Positions 1 to 5,412 of a DNA stretch of 5,412 nucleotides are shown in pieces. Position numbers and translations under genes: made by a program. How positions within the stretch are numbered: position 1 is the stretch's first letter; each line of letters starts with the position of its first letter. Where the stretch lies: the NCBI GenBank assembly GCA_019420425.1, contig JAHZHG010000180.1, forward strand, positions 1 through 5,412. Reading direction: 5' to 3'. Source of the DNA: Clostridiales bacterium. GTDB lineage: Bacteria; Bacillota; Clostridia; Lachnospirales; Lachnospiraceae. Below the pieces are notes generated by a model, which was given only the letters and a program-made list of their open reading frames with translations, made no database searches and was not told the DNA's origin.

Positions 1-1
1 A

Positions 2-439
2 AAATCGCTGACCGTTGTATCGGGACGGACGGATCCGTATGCGTTTTATCTGGGGCTGCTGAATGCCGTCTGGGAGGACAGCCCGGAGCTGAACCAGGGA
101 GTAGAGCTGGTCGCGCTGGATCTGAGCGAGACGAAAAACCTGAAGCTGAACCAGCGGTATGTGATACAATATCTCATGAGCCGGATTTCCCTGACCGAGG
201 TGCGTTTAGCTACCGAGGATGAGCTGGAAAACACGGGAGTGATCAACGAACGGGAGGATCGGTTCGCAGACGGCAACGGAATGCTGATCACGATCGAAGA
301 CGACCGGATGAAAAACGATGAGATTGAGTTTGAGGTCGAAAAATGGGTGTCCGATACCCAATCTGTAAAATATGACGACGGCCTGGCCGCCTTCCGGGAC
401 GGCGCGTGGAAAATCAATCTGGGAAAGAAGGAACGGTAG
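2..439 (+). CDS. Unrecognised protein, C-terminal part only (5' cut by window edge)
   Basis: An open frame enters from the left edge and ends at TAG 437-439, giving 145 residues with no start in view. A GTG at 161 could start a 92-residue version, but the frame stays open and protein-like upstream of it (for example a stretch reading DPYAFYLGLLNAVWED), so I treat the gene as truncated. The visible part is rich in Asp and Glu and has no obvious transmembrane segment. It ends in alternating beta-like stretches (IEFEVEKW, then GLAAFRDGAWKINLG). A terminal 'DG-WKI' strand is common at the end of small secreted or NTF2-like domains, but that is only a resemblance and I do not recognise the family. 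No terminator separates it from the next gene 35 bases downstream, so the two are probably co-transcribed. It is confidently coding, with unknown function. Confidence 0.7.
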   Translation, partial: KSLTVVSGRTDPYAFYLGLLNAVWEDSPELNQGVELVALDLSETKNLKLNQRYVIQYLMSRISLTEVRLATEDELENTGVINEREDRFADGNGMLITIEDDRMKNDEIEFEVEKWVSDTQSVKYDDGLAAFRDGAWKINLGKKER

Positions 440-474
440 AGCGGGAAAACAAAATTAAGGGAGGATACTGAGGA

Positions 475-1218
475 ATGAAGGAACAGAAGGAAAACGAGGT
501 GCTGCGCGCATTGGCGGAGCGCAAGTCCGTACGGGCGTATACAGACCGGGAGATTTCCCCGGAAATAAAAGAAAAAATCCTGCAGGCGGCCATGGAGGCG
601 CCGACCGCAGGGAACCAGCAGCTGTACACCATACTGGATATTACCGATCAGCAGCTGAAGGAACGGCTGGCCGTGACCTGCGACAACCAGCCGTTCATTG
701 CAAAGGCGAAGCTGGTATTGGTATTCTGCGCCGACCTGTGTAAATGGTACGATCTCTTTACGATGACCGGCTGCCAGCCGCGAAAGCCAGGGGCGGGCGA
801 CCTGATGCTGGCCGTCTCCGATACAGTGATCGCCGCCCAGAACGCGGTCACAGCGGCAGAAAGCTTTGGGATAGGCTCCTGCTATATCGGGGATATCCTG
901 GAGCAGTGCGAGGAGCACCGCAGCTTACTCCAGCTGCCGGAATACGTGATGCCGGCGGCAATGGTGGTGTTCGGCTATCCCACAGAGCAGCAGAAGCAGC
1001 GGCCCAAGCCCAGGCGGTTTGCCCTGAAGGATATCGTGCAGGAAAACGGCTATCACCGCCGCGCGGAAGAAGAGCTGCGCGCCATGTTTGCCAAAGAATG
1101 CCGGGAAAAATCACTGGAAGAGTGGAGCCGGGCATTCTGCAAAAGAAAATACAACTCTGATTTTTCACGGGAGATGACCCGATCGGTGGAGGTGTATTTA
1201 CAGGACTTTCAGAAATAG
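475..1218 (+). CDS. Nitroreductase-family FMN oxidoreductase
   Basis: This 247-residue cytoplasmic protein is expected to bind FMN and transfer electrons from NAD(P)H to nitroaromatic, quinone or similar acceptors. The family signatures appear in order: RKSVRAY at residues 16-22 (phosphate-binding start of the fold), APTAGNQQ at 42-49 (FMN contact), an amphipathic helix at about 113-131, GIGSCYIGD at 132-140, and VFGYP at 165-169 followed by basic residues KPRRF at 178-182. The length fits the NfsA/FRP-like branch of about 240 residues. The C-terminal 50 residues are charged and helical, with Cys209 and Cys222 but no CxxC ferredoxin motif. The ATG at 475 follows a GGGAGG site (459-464) with 10-base spacing. 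The gene lies 35 bases after the upstream unknown gene and ends at a strong terminator, so it closes that transcript. The physiological substrate cannot be read from the sequence. There is no evidence that it belongs to the sugar-acid module, which is transcribed towards it. Confidence 0.9.
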   Translation: MKEQKENEVLRALAERKSVRAYTDREISPEIKEKILQAAMEAPTAGNQQLYTILDITDQQLKERLAVTCDNQPFIAKAKLVLVFCADLCKWYDLFTMTGCQPRKPGAGDLMLAVSDTVIAAQNAVTAAESFGIGSCYIGDILEQCEEHRSLLQLPEYVMPAAMVVFGYPTEQQKQRPKPRRFALKDIVQENGYHRRAEEELRAMFAKECREKSLEEWSRAFCKRKYNSDFSREMTRSVEVYLQDFQK

Positions 1219-1231
1219 CGATGCAAACGGC

Positions 1232-1277
1232 CAGAGCCCCCGGGACAATTCATCCCGGAGGCTCTGCCTTTTATCTT
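1232..1277 (+). terminator. Intrinsic terminator of the nitroreductase transcript
   Basis: The arms 1233-1245 (AGAGCCCCCGGGA) and 1253-1265 (TCCCGGAGGCTCT) pair over 13 positions with one C/A mismatch around a 7-base loop, and C1232/G1266 can extend the stem. A T-rich tract (CCTTTTATCTTTAT) follows on the + strand. It begins 14 bases after the nitroreductase stop. Read on the - strand the mismatch becomes a G-U pair, so the hairpin also forms about 40 bases after the kinase stop, but what follows there is not U-rich. It should therefore work mainly on the + strand and weakly, if at all, on the converging operon. Confidence 0.85.
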
Positions 1278-1305
1278 TATCTTATCTTAAGGAGATAGCG
1301 TAGAT

Positions 1306-2331
1306 TTACCGCTGTACACGTCCTGATCCGTCTCCGCCGGCCAGCTTCAGCACCTCATCCATGGAAACCATGTTGTAGTCTCCCTCGATGGAGTGCTTCA
1401 GGCAGGAAGCAGCTACGGCAAACTCAATGGTTGCCTGCGGATCATAGCCGTTTAAGGAGGCGCAGATCAGTCCGCCGCCAAAGCTGTCGCCACCGCCTAC
1501 ACGGTCAACGATATGCATCTTATATTTCTTGCTGAAATAATAGTCATTTCCGTCATAGAGCATTGCGGACCAGTTGTTGTCGTTGGCGGACAGGGACTCT
1601 CTCAAGGTGATGGCAACCTTGGAGAATCCAAAACGGTCTGCCAGCTGTTTGGCCACATCTTTGTAACCTTCGTGATTTACCGTGCCAGCGGTAACGTCGG
1701 TATTTGCGGCCTTGATGCCAAATACGTCTGCTGCATCCTCCTCGTTGGCGATGCATACGTCCACGTACTGGCACAGCTCAGCCATAACCTTTCCGGCCTT
1801 TTCCTTGCTCCACAGCTTGTTGCGGTAGTTCAGGTCGCAGGAAACGGTTACGCCGGCTTCTTTTGCAGCCTTACATGCCTCCAGGCAGATGGCTGCTACG
1901 GTATCATTCAGCGCCGGGGTGATTCCGGTAAAGTGGAACCAGTCTGCACCGTCAAAGATAGCCTTCCAGTCAAAATCCTCCGGAACAGCGGTTGCGATCG
2001 CGGAGTTTGCGCGGTCATAGATGACCTTGGACGGACGCTGGGATGCGCCCTTCTCCAGGAAGTAGATACCCACGCGGTCGCCGCCGCGGGTGATCAGGGA
2101 AGTATCTACCCCGTATCTGCGCAGAGAATTTACGGCAGCCTGGCCGATTTCATGCTTCGGCAGCTTGGTGACGAACTTTGCGTCAAAGCCATAGTTGGCC
2201 AGGGATACGGCTACGTTAGCTTCTCCGCCGCCGTAGGTTGCGCCGAAGGTTTCGGCCTGTACAAAACGGTAGTAGCCCTCCGGGGCCAGACGAAGCATCA
2301 GTTCTCCAAAGGTAATTACTTTCTTTGCCAT
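1306..2331 (-). CDS. kdgK: 2-keto-3-deoxygluconate kinase (PfkB/ribokinase family)
   Basis: This 341-residue cytoplasmic kinase is predicted to phosphorylate 2-keto-3-deoxygluconate with ATP to KDPG, the substrate of the aldolase encoded just upstream. The N-terminal strand VITFGELMLRL (5-15) leads to the sugar-binding GGGEANVAVSLA (34-45), the usual PfkB signature 1 region. YDRANSA (105-111) sits where KDG kinases contact the substrate carboxylate. CDLNYR (165-170) and NEEDA (196-200) are typical of this sugar-kinase branch. DRVGGGDSFGGG (276-287) is PfkB signature 2, with Asp282 as the catalytic base; the usual 'GAGD' is GGGD here. The ATG at 2331 follows a GAGAGGA site with about 8-base spacing. 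It lies 54 bases downstream of the aldolase gene on the same strand, with no terminator between, so the two form an operon. A fructokinase or other hexose kinase is the main alternative, but the aldolase pairing and the motifs favour KDG kinase. Confidence 0.9.
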   Translation of the reverse strand: MAKKVITFGELMLRLAPEGYYRFVQAETFGATYGGGEANVAVSLANYGFDAKFVTKLPKHEIGQAAVNSLRRYGVDTSLITRGGDRVGIYFLEKGASQRPSKVIYDRANSAIATAVPEDFDWKAIFDGADWFHFTGITPALNDTVAAICLEACKAAKEAGVTVSCDLNYRNKLWSKEKAGKVMAELCQYVDVCIANEEDAADVFGIKAANTDVTAGTVNHEGYKDVAKQLADRFGFSKVAITLRESLSANDNNWSAMLYDGNDYYFSKKYKMHIVDRVGGGDSFGGGLICASLNGYDPQATIEFAVAASCLKHSIEGDYNMVSMDEVLKLAGGDGSGRVQR

Positions 2332-2385
2332 AGTGATTTTCCTCTCTTATTTATCTTTAAATTTTGGATATTCGATGTAAATCGT

Positions 2386-3345
2386 TTATTTCTGCACCAG
2401 ATGCAGGGCGAATCCGCCGATCTCTGCCTCCGTGTAAATGGCGATCATCCTGTCGCCCTTGAACTTTGCGGTGTCTTCCTTAAAGCGGAAGCCCTTGATC
2501 TCCAGATAATTTTTCGCACGGAGTACGGAGTTGGTGCCGATGGCGATATGGCCCTTGGCTCCCAGATACGGGGACTTCATGGCCTCGATGGCGGTTCCGG
2601 CGAATACGGAGCTGTTGCCCACCTTCTTGGCAAAGCCAAACATTGCGGCAAATGCGTCGGCTACGCTTTCCGCCTCGGTTTCATTCTCACAGTTGATGCC
2701 CACATGCTTCAGCTCAAAGCCCAGCATGTTGCGGACAGCCTCTTCCGTCAGCTCACGGATCTTGTCAAATTCGCCGGCCTTGATCAGGTCGCCCTTTACC
2801 ATCCAGCTGCCGCCGCAGGCGATGATCTTATCAAAGGCCAGGTAGGAATTTAAGTTGGCCGCATTGATCCCGCCGGTGGGCATGAACTTCATGGTGGTGT
2901 AGGGGGCAGCCATGGCCTTGATCATGTTCAGGCCGCCGCTGGCCTCTGCCGGGAAGAATTTCACCACATCCAGCCCGAAGGAGAGGGCCATTTCGATATC
3001 GCTGGGGTTGGAGGTGCCGGGGGTGATGGGAATACCTTTTTCCACGCAGTAGCCGACTACCGTGGGGTTCAGCCCAGGGCTGACGATAAAGGAGGCTCCG
3101 GCGGCAACCGCGCGGTCTACCTGCTCGGTGGTCAGCACCGTGCCGGCTCCGACGAGCATACCGGGAAACTTCTCTGACATGATGCGGATGGACTCTTCGG
3201 CTGCATCCGTGCGGAAGGTGACCTCTGCACAGGGAAGCCCGCCTTCACACAGTGCCTTAGCCAGGGGCTCGGCGTCCTTTGCATCATTCAGGACAACTAC
3301 GGGAACAATACCAATTTTCTGAATACGCTGTAATACTTCGTTCAT
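2386..3345 (-). CDS. KDPG/KHG aldolase fused to a C-terminal VOC (glyoxalase-like) domain
   Basis: Residues 1-207 form a class I KDPG/KHG aldolase, cleaving 2-keto-3-deoxy-6-phosphogluconate to pyruvate and glyceraldehyde-3-phosphate (and possibly 4-hydroxy-2-oxoglutarate). Visible signatures are IVPVVVL (13-19), the acid/base Glu41 in EVTFRT (41-46), GAGTVLT (66-72), SPGLNP (89-94), the Schiff-base Lys129 in VVKFFPAE (127-134), and PTGGI (156-160). Stand-alone aldolases end at about 205-215 residues; this one continues for about 110. Residues 211-319 look like one VOC unit: KHVGINCE (213-220), AAMFGF (233-238), TAIEAM (251-256), GHIAIGT (265-271), a helix ending in KGFRF, and a final FALHLVQK (312-319). 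Against glyoxalase I, metal positions would be His214, Glu254, His266 and His315. The ATG at 3345 has a near-perfect GGAGGT 5 bases upstream. It is first in the operon with kdgK. The aldolase half is secure; the tail's role is unknown. Confidence 0.93.
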   Translation of the reverse strand: MNEVLQRIQKIGIVPVVVLNDAKDAEPLAKALCEGGLPCAEVTFRTDAAEESIRIMSEKFPGMLVGAGTVLTTEQVDRAVAAGASFIVSPGLNPTVVGYCVEKGIPITPGTSNPSDIEMALSFGLDVVKFFPAEASGGLNMIKAMAAPYTTMKFMPTGGINAANLNSYLAFDKIIACGGSWMVKGDLIKAGEFDKIRELTEEAVRNMLGFELKHVGINCENETEAESVADAFAAMFGFAKKVGNSSVFAGTAIEAMKSPYLGAKGHIAIGTNSVLRAKNYLEIKGFRFKEDTAKFKGDRMIAIYTEAEIGGFALHLVQK

Positions 3346-3474
3346 CGCTTACCTCCAACGCCGCTTTCCTGCGGCTGGAATCTGGGGTGGGGAACACATC
3401 ACCGCATTGCCGGTGTGTTCAGTTGTTCTTCTAGCTGATTTCATATTATGAAACTAAATTTCATAATGCGGTAT
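3346..3474 (-). promoter_or_regulatory. Predicted 5' leader of the aldolase-kinase mRNA with two hairpins
   Basis: From the predicted start near 3474 to the aldolase ATG the - strand transcript has a leader of about 129 bases. After the half-site cluster it can form two hairpins. The first, 3392-3420, pairs CACCG (3400-3404) with CGGTG (3411-3415) and, beyond a 3-base bulge, GAACA (3392-3396) with TGTTC (3416-3420). The second, 3360-3375, pairs GCCGC with GCGGC around a 6-base loop and ends only a few bases before the GGAGGT ribosome site (3351-3356). Neither is followed by a U-run, so they are not terminators. I do not recognise a riboswitch class; the stems may only protect the mRNA. Confidence 0.4.
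3439..3465. promoter_or_regulatory. Candidate operator: three TTTCATA half-sites
   Basis: Bases 3439-3453 are a perfect palindrome, TTTCATA then one T then TATGAAA. A third half-site TTTCATA at 3459-3465 forms a second inverted pair with the middle one, separated by 5 bases. Palindromes with TTC/GAA arms of this size suit IclR-family dimers, and an IclR gene begins about 680 bases away in the divergent operon. The cluster covers about +10 to +36 of the predicted aldolase-kinase transcript, a road-block position, and also overlaps the -35 of a candidate + promoter. The repeat is directly visible; the assignment to the IclR protein rather than the GntR protein is inference. Confidence 0.65.
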
Positions 3475-3488
3475 ATCTAAATTATAAA
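3460..3488 (+). promoter_or_regulatory. Candidate promoter of the regulator operon, overlapping the operator
   Basis: On the + strand TTCATA (3460-3465, 4 of 6 matches to the -35) and TATAAA (3483-3488, 5 of 6 to the -10) are spaced by 17 bases, predicting a start near 3495 and a leader of about 80 bases. Its -10 shares bases with the -10 of the opposite promoter and its -35 lies in the third TTTCATA half-site, so repressor binding would shut both directions. A weaker alternative, TTGCTT 3529-3534 with TAAACT 3552-3557, would leave almost no leader before the ribosome site. Confidence 0.35.
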
Positions 3489-3508
3489 CGATAGAGGAAA
3501 AATGTCAA
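3481..3508 (-). promoter_or_regulatory. Consensus sigma-A promoter of the aldolase-kinase operon
   Basis: Read on the - strand, a perfect TTGACA (3508-3503) is followed after 16 bases by a perfect TATAAT (3486-3481), which places the start of transcription near 3474. The sequence just upstream (about 3514-3533) is A/T-rich and could act as an UP element. Such an unmodified consensus implies strong intrinsic activity, which fits a promoter held down by a repressor at the adjacent half-sites. Confidence 0.85.
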
Positions 3509-3575
3509 TAGGGTTTTGAAAAATTTTATTGCTTTCTGGGGAACCTTCATCTAAACTATACACAGGTGATCAGGA

Positions 3576-4145
3576 ATGAACGAAAAGCAGGAAGCAAAGA
3601 AACCGAGATACTTTGAGGAGGCTCTGGCAGATTTTGTGCATGACGCAGCCAGCGGCGGGGCCATCCGCCATTTGGTGGACAGCGGATTTTCCACAGATCA
3701 GATTATGGAGCGCCTGGATTTTCCCACACCGCGGGCCAGGGTGGAAAAAACGGTGTACCGATATATGACAGAGACGGGGATTCTGCGGGCAGAGCTGCCG
3801 GTCCCCCAAGAGAGTCTGCGGCGCATCGCGCTGACGGATGCGGACAGCGCAAGGATAAGCGCCCTTTTGTGGGAGCGGCTGGACAGGGACGGGGCAGAGC
3901 AGGCATATCTGGCCTGCCCCTTTGGCACAGCAGAGGGCCGGGAGGGCCTGGACTGCCTTACCTCCAGAGAGCGGGAGTATATACGGGGCGTTCCCTGGGA
4001 GAGCCGGGTGATGTATCACCGCCTGACCGGCCGGATGCTGGAGATCGGCATACAGCTGGCCGCGTGCTGCGGGGAGCGCTTTCCCTTTTACTTTCTGCAA
4101 AGTAAAGAGATCATCGTGAACCGGAAAAGTAAAGGAAGGAAATGA
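3576..4145 (+). CDS. Unrecognised 189-residue protein, first gene of the regulator operon
   Basis: I do not recognise this family. The protein appears soluble and largely helical, with no signal peptide or membrane segment. Residues 10-70 contain a compact helical stretch (ADFVHDAASGGAIRHLVDSG, then STDQIMERLDF, then a basic helix RARVEKTVYRYMTETG), loosely like a DNA- or protein-binding helical bundle but without a convincing helix-turn-helix. The C-terminal half has four cysteines (114, 127, 164, 165) not spaced as a standard metal or Fe-S motif, and a basic end (NRKSKGRK). The ATG at 3576 follows AGGTGAT (3564-3570) with 5-base spacing, an extended match to the 16S rRNA 3' end, so the gene is genuine and probably well translated. 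Its stop overlaps the start of the IclR gene (ATGA, 4142-4145), implying translational coupling and a possible functional link with that regulator, such as a partner or effector-sensing accessory. That role is inference from position only. Confidence 0.8.
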   Translation: MNEKQEAKKPRYFEEALADFVHDAASGGAIRHLVDSGFSTDQIMERLDFPTPRARVEKTVYRYMTETGILRAELPVPQESLRRIALTDADSARISALLWERLDRDGAEQAYLACPFGTAEGREGLDCLTSREREYIRGVPWESRVMYHRLTGRMLEIGIQLAACCGERFPFYFLQSKEIIVNRKSKGRK

Positions 4146-4918
4146 AAACAGCTATGGAAGAGAAAAATCCGATCCAGGTAGCCGACCGCCTGTTTCGTAC
4201 AATGGAAACCCTGGCAGCCACAGGGCCGATCAGCCTGATGGAGCTGAGCGAGCGTCTGGAGCTGCATAAGAGCACGGTACACCGGCTGCTCACCTCTCTG
4301 ATCTGTATGGGATATGCCAGACAGGACGAGGATACGGGCAAGTATAGCCTGACGTACAAGCTGCTGAGCCTGTCCAGCCAGATTCTGGACCGGGTGGATA
4401 TCCTGGATGTGGTGCGCCCGTATCTGCGCCGCCTCTCTGCGCGGAGTAATGAAACGGTGCATATGGTACAGCTGGACGGCCTGGAGGCCGTATATATCGA
4501 TAAGGTAGAATCCCAGCAAAACTCCGTGCGCATGGTTTCCCGGATCGGGAACCGGATTCCGCTGTACCGATCCGGCGTGGGCAAGGCGCTGATGGCGGCC
4601 ATGAGCGATAAGGAGATTGCACGGATCTGGGAGGAGAGCGAAATCTGCGCCCTCACCGAGCATACGATCACAGACTTTGACCAGTTTATGGAGACAATCG
4701 GGACGATCCGCCGTCAGGGCTTTGCCATGGATAATGAAGAGAACGAGCTGGGGGTGCGCTGTGTGGCCGCCGCGCTGCCTGATGCCGGAGGCAAGATCAA
4801 ATATGCCTTCAGTATTTCTGCGCCGGTCGCGCGGATGGATGAGGCGCGGGTGCAGGAGCTTTCCCAGTGGCTGCTGGAGACCAGACAGGAGATTCTGCAT
4901 GCGCTGGGCCGGGACTAG
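4142..4918 (+). CDS. IclR-family transcriptional regulator, KdgR-like candidate
   Basis: This 258-residue protein has the standard IclR layout and length. The N-terminal winged helix-turn-helix is at about 12-75: ISLMELSERLEL (30-41), recognition helix HKSTVHRLLTSL (42-53), and a wing ending GKYSLTYK (66-73). A linker helix around 75-98 leads to the effector-binding domain (about 99-255), with NRIPLYRSGVGKALMA (137-152) and RQGFAMDNEENELGVRCVAAAL (191-212), which form the ligand pocket in this family. It presumably binds DNA as a dimer or tetramer and responds to a small acid; KDG or KDPG would fit the neighbouring operon and the known KdgR members of the family. The start ATG at 4142 overlaps the previous stop by 4 bases and has AAAGGA 5 bases upstream; an in-frame ATG at 4154 is less well placed. 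The likely target is the TTTCATA cluster at 3439-3465. The ligand and whether it represses or activates are inferred. Confidence 0.92.
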   Translation: MKTAMEEKNPIQVADRLFRTMETLAATGPISLMELSERLELHKSTVHRLLTSLICMGYARQDEDTGKYSLTYKLLSLSSQILDRVDILDVVRPYLRRLSARSNETVHMVQLDGLEAVYIDKVESQQNSVRMVSRIGNRIPLYRSGVGKALMAAMSDKEIARIWEESEICALTEHTITDFDQFMETIGTIRRQGFAMDNEENELGVRCVAAALPDAGGKIKYAFSISAPVARMDEARVQELSQWLLETRQEILHALGRD

Positions 4919-4934
4919 AAAGGAGCCATTTCAG

Positions 4935-5412
4935 ATGGAGCAGTTTCAAAACCGTCCTCTGACCGAACAGGTGGAGGAGAACATTTTTACGTATATTCAG
5001 GAGAAAGGAATGGACGTGGGCGACCGCCTGCCCAATGAGTATGAGCTGGCCAGGCAGTTCGGCGTGGGCCGGGGGACGATCCGCGAAGCCATCAAGTCCC
5101 TGGTCTCCAAGCATGTCCTGGAGGTACGGCGCGGAGCGGGAACCTTCATTTGCAACACCCGGGCCATAGAGTCCGATCCCCTGGGGATCAGCCAGATGGC
5201 AGACCGGGACAAGCTGGCCATAGATCTGCTGGAGGTGCGCCTGATGCTGGAACCGGAAATTGCCTGCCATGCGGCGGAGAATGCGGAGGCAGAGGACATC
5301 GAACAGCTCCGGGCCGCATGCCGTCAGGTGGAGGAGGACATCGCGAAAGGCATCGATCACACCGAGGCGGATATCCGCTTCCATACCTGCGTGGCCAGAT
5401 GCAGCAAGAACC
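4935..5412 (+). CDS. GntR-family (FadR/FCD subfamily) regulator, 3' end cut by window
   Basis: A frame from ATG 4935 stays open to the window end, giving the first 159 residues of a protein usually about 220-240 long. Residues 8-75 are a GntR winged helix-turn-helix: RLPNEYELARQFGVGRGTIR (31-50), EAIKSLVSKHVLEVRRGAGT (51-70), then FI. From about 95 begins an FCD effector domain: LLEVRLMLEPEIACHAAENA (98-117) and EADIRFHTCVARCSKN (144-159), where Asp146 and His150 are the first two residues of the usual metal/ligand-binding set; the remaining histidines lie beyond the window. AAAGGAG at 4919-4925 sits 9 bases before the ATG, and the gap from the IclR stop is only 16 bases, so it shares that operon. 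FadR-type FCD regulators often control hexuronate genes (UxuR and ExuR are examples), which suits this locus, but the actual ligand is not readable and lactate- or other acid-responsive members exist. Confidence 0.88.
   Translation, partial: MEQFQNRPLTEQVEENIFTYIQEKGMDVGDRLPNEYELARQFGVGRGTIREAIKSLVSKHVLEVRRGAGTFICNTRAIESDPLGISQMADRDKLAIDLLEVRLMLEPEIACHAAENAEAEDIEQLRAACRQVEEDIAKGIDHTEADIRFHTCVARCSKN

Noticed and set aside
46..918. A 290-codon open frame on the - strand
   Set aside because: It crosses the unknown gene and the nitroreductase in antisense, is low-complexity and Ser/Phe-rich in its second half, and has no family resemblance.
1288..1295. A Shine-Dalgarno-like TAAGGAGA on the + strand between the converging genes
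   Set aside because: No start codon or open frame of credible length follows; the downstream + strand is antisense to the kinase.
2332..2385. A possible internal promoter in the AT-rich gap between aldolase and kinase
   Set aside because: A TTTACA is present on the - strand but no -10 lies at acceptable spacing; the gap is explained by the ribosome site and ordinary AT-rich spacing.
2376..2388. A cre-like sequence (TGTAAATCGTTTA) at the end of the aldolase gene
   Set aside because: It has an extra base in the core relative to the CcpA site consensus and overlaps a stop codon downstream of the promoter, so chance is more likely.
1513..2853. A 446-codon open frame on the + strand across the kinase and aldolase genes
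   Set aside because: It lies antisense to two well-supported enzymes and spans their intergenic gap, and its translation has no recognisable domain; it reflects codon bias on the opposite strand.
4088..4900. A 270-codon - strand open frame opposite the IclR gene
   Set aside because: It is the antisense of a clear IclR protein, is His/Gln/Leu-rich without motifs, and has no plausible role.
4809..5384. - strand open frames opposite the GntR gene
   Set aside because: They are shadows of a GntR/FCD coding sequence whose winged-helix and FCD motifs are unmistakable.

Overview
The window reads as a piece of a Gram-positive gut-type Clostridia chromosome. I would guess Lachnospiraceae, because the genes are fairly GC-rich with AT-rich control regions, start codons follow strong purine-rich Shine-Dalgarno sites, and the protein families match. 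That placement is an inference from gene content and style; nothing in the window proves a species.

Layout: (1) Bases 2-439, + strand, hold the C-terminal part of an unrecognised protein cut by the window start. (2) Bases 475-1218, +, encode a nitroreductase-family flavoprotein, followed by a clear hairpin terminator (about 1232-1277). (3) On the - strand, a two-gene operon runs from 3345 down to 1306: a KDPG/KHG aldolase carrying an extra C-terminal VOC/glyoxalase-like domain, then a PfkB-family 2-keto-3-deoxygluconate (KDG) kinase. (4) A 230-base divergent control region (3346-3575) holds a consensus sigma-A promoter for the - operon, three TTTCATA half-sites just downstream of its predicted start point, and a structured leader. 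(5) On the + strand from 3576 is a regulator operon: a small unrecognised protein, an IclR-family repressor overlapping it by 4 bases, and a GntR/FadR-family (FCD) regulator cut off by the window end.

Together, regions 3-5 form a local sugar-acid module. The kinase phosphorylates KDG to KDPG, and the aldolase splits KDPG into pyruvate and glyceraldehyde-3-phosphate. This is the lower common branch for galacturonate, glucuronate and other hexonate catabolism. The IclR protein is a good candidate for a KdgR-like repressor acting at the half-sites, and the FadR-type protein for a second, uronate-responsive regulator. No isomerase, dehydratase or transporter is present, so substrates must come from enzymes encoded elsewhere.

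Most notable are the aldolase-VOC fusion with an H/E/H/H set at the VOC metal positions, the three-half-site operator between overlapping divergent promoters, and the unrecognised small protein coupled to the IclR gene. I saw no CRISPR, tRNA, rRNA or mobile element.
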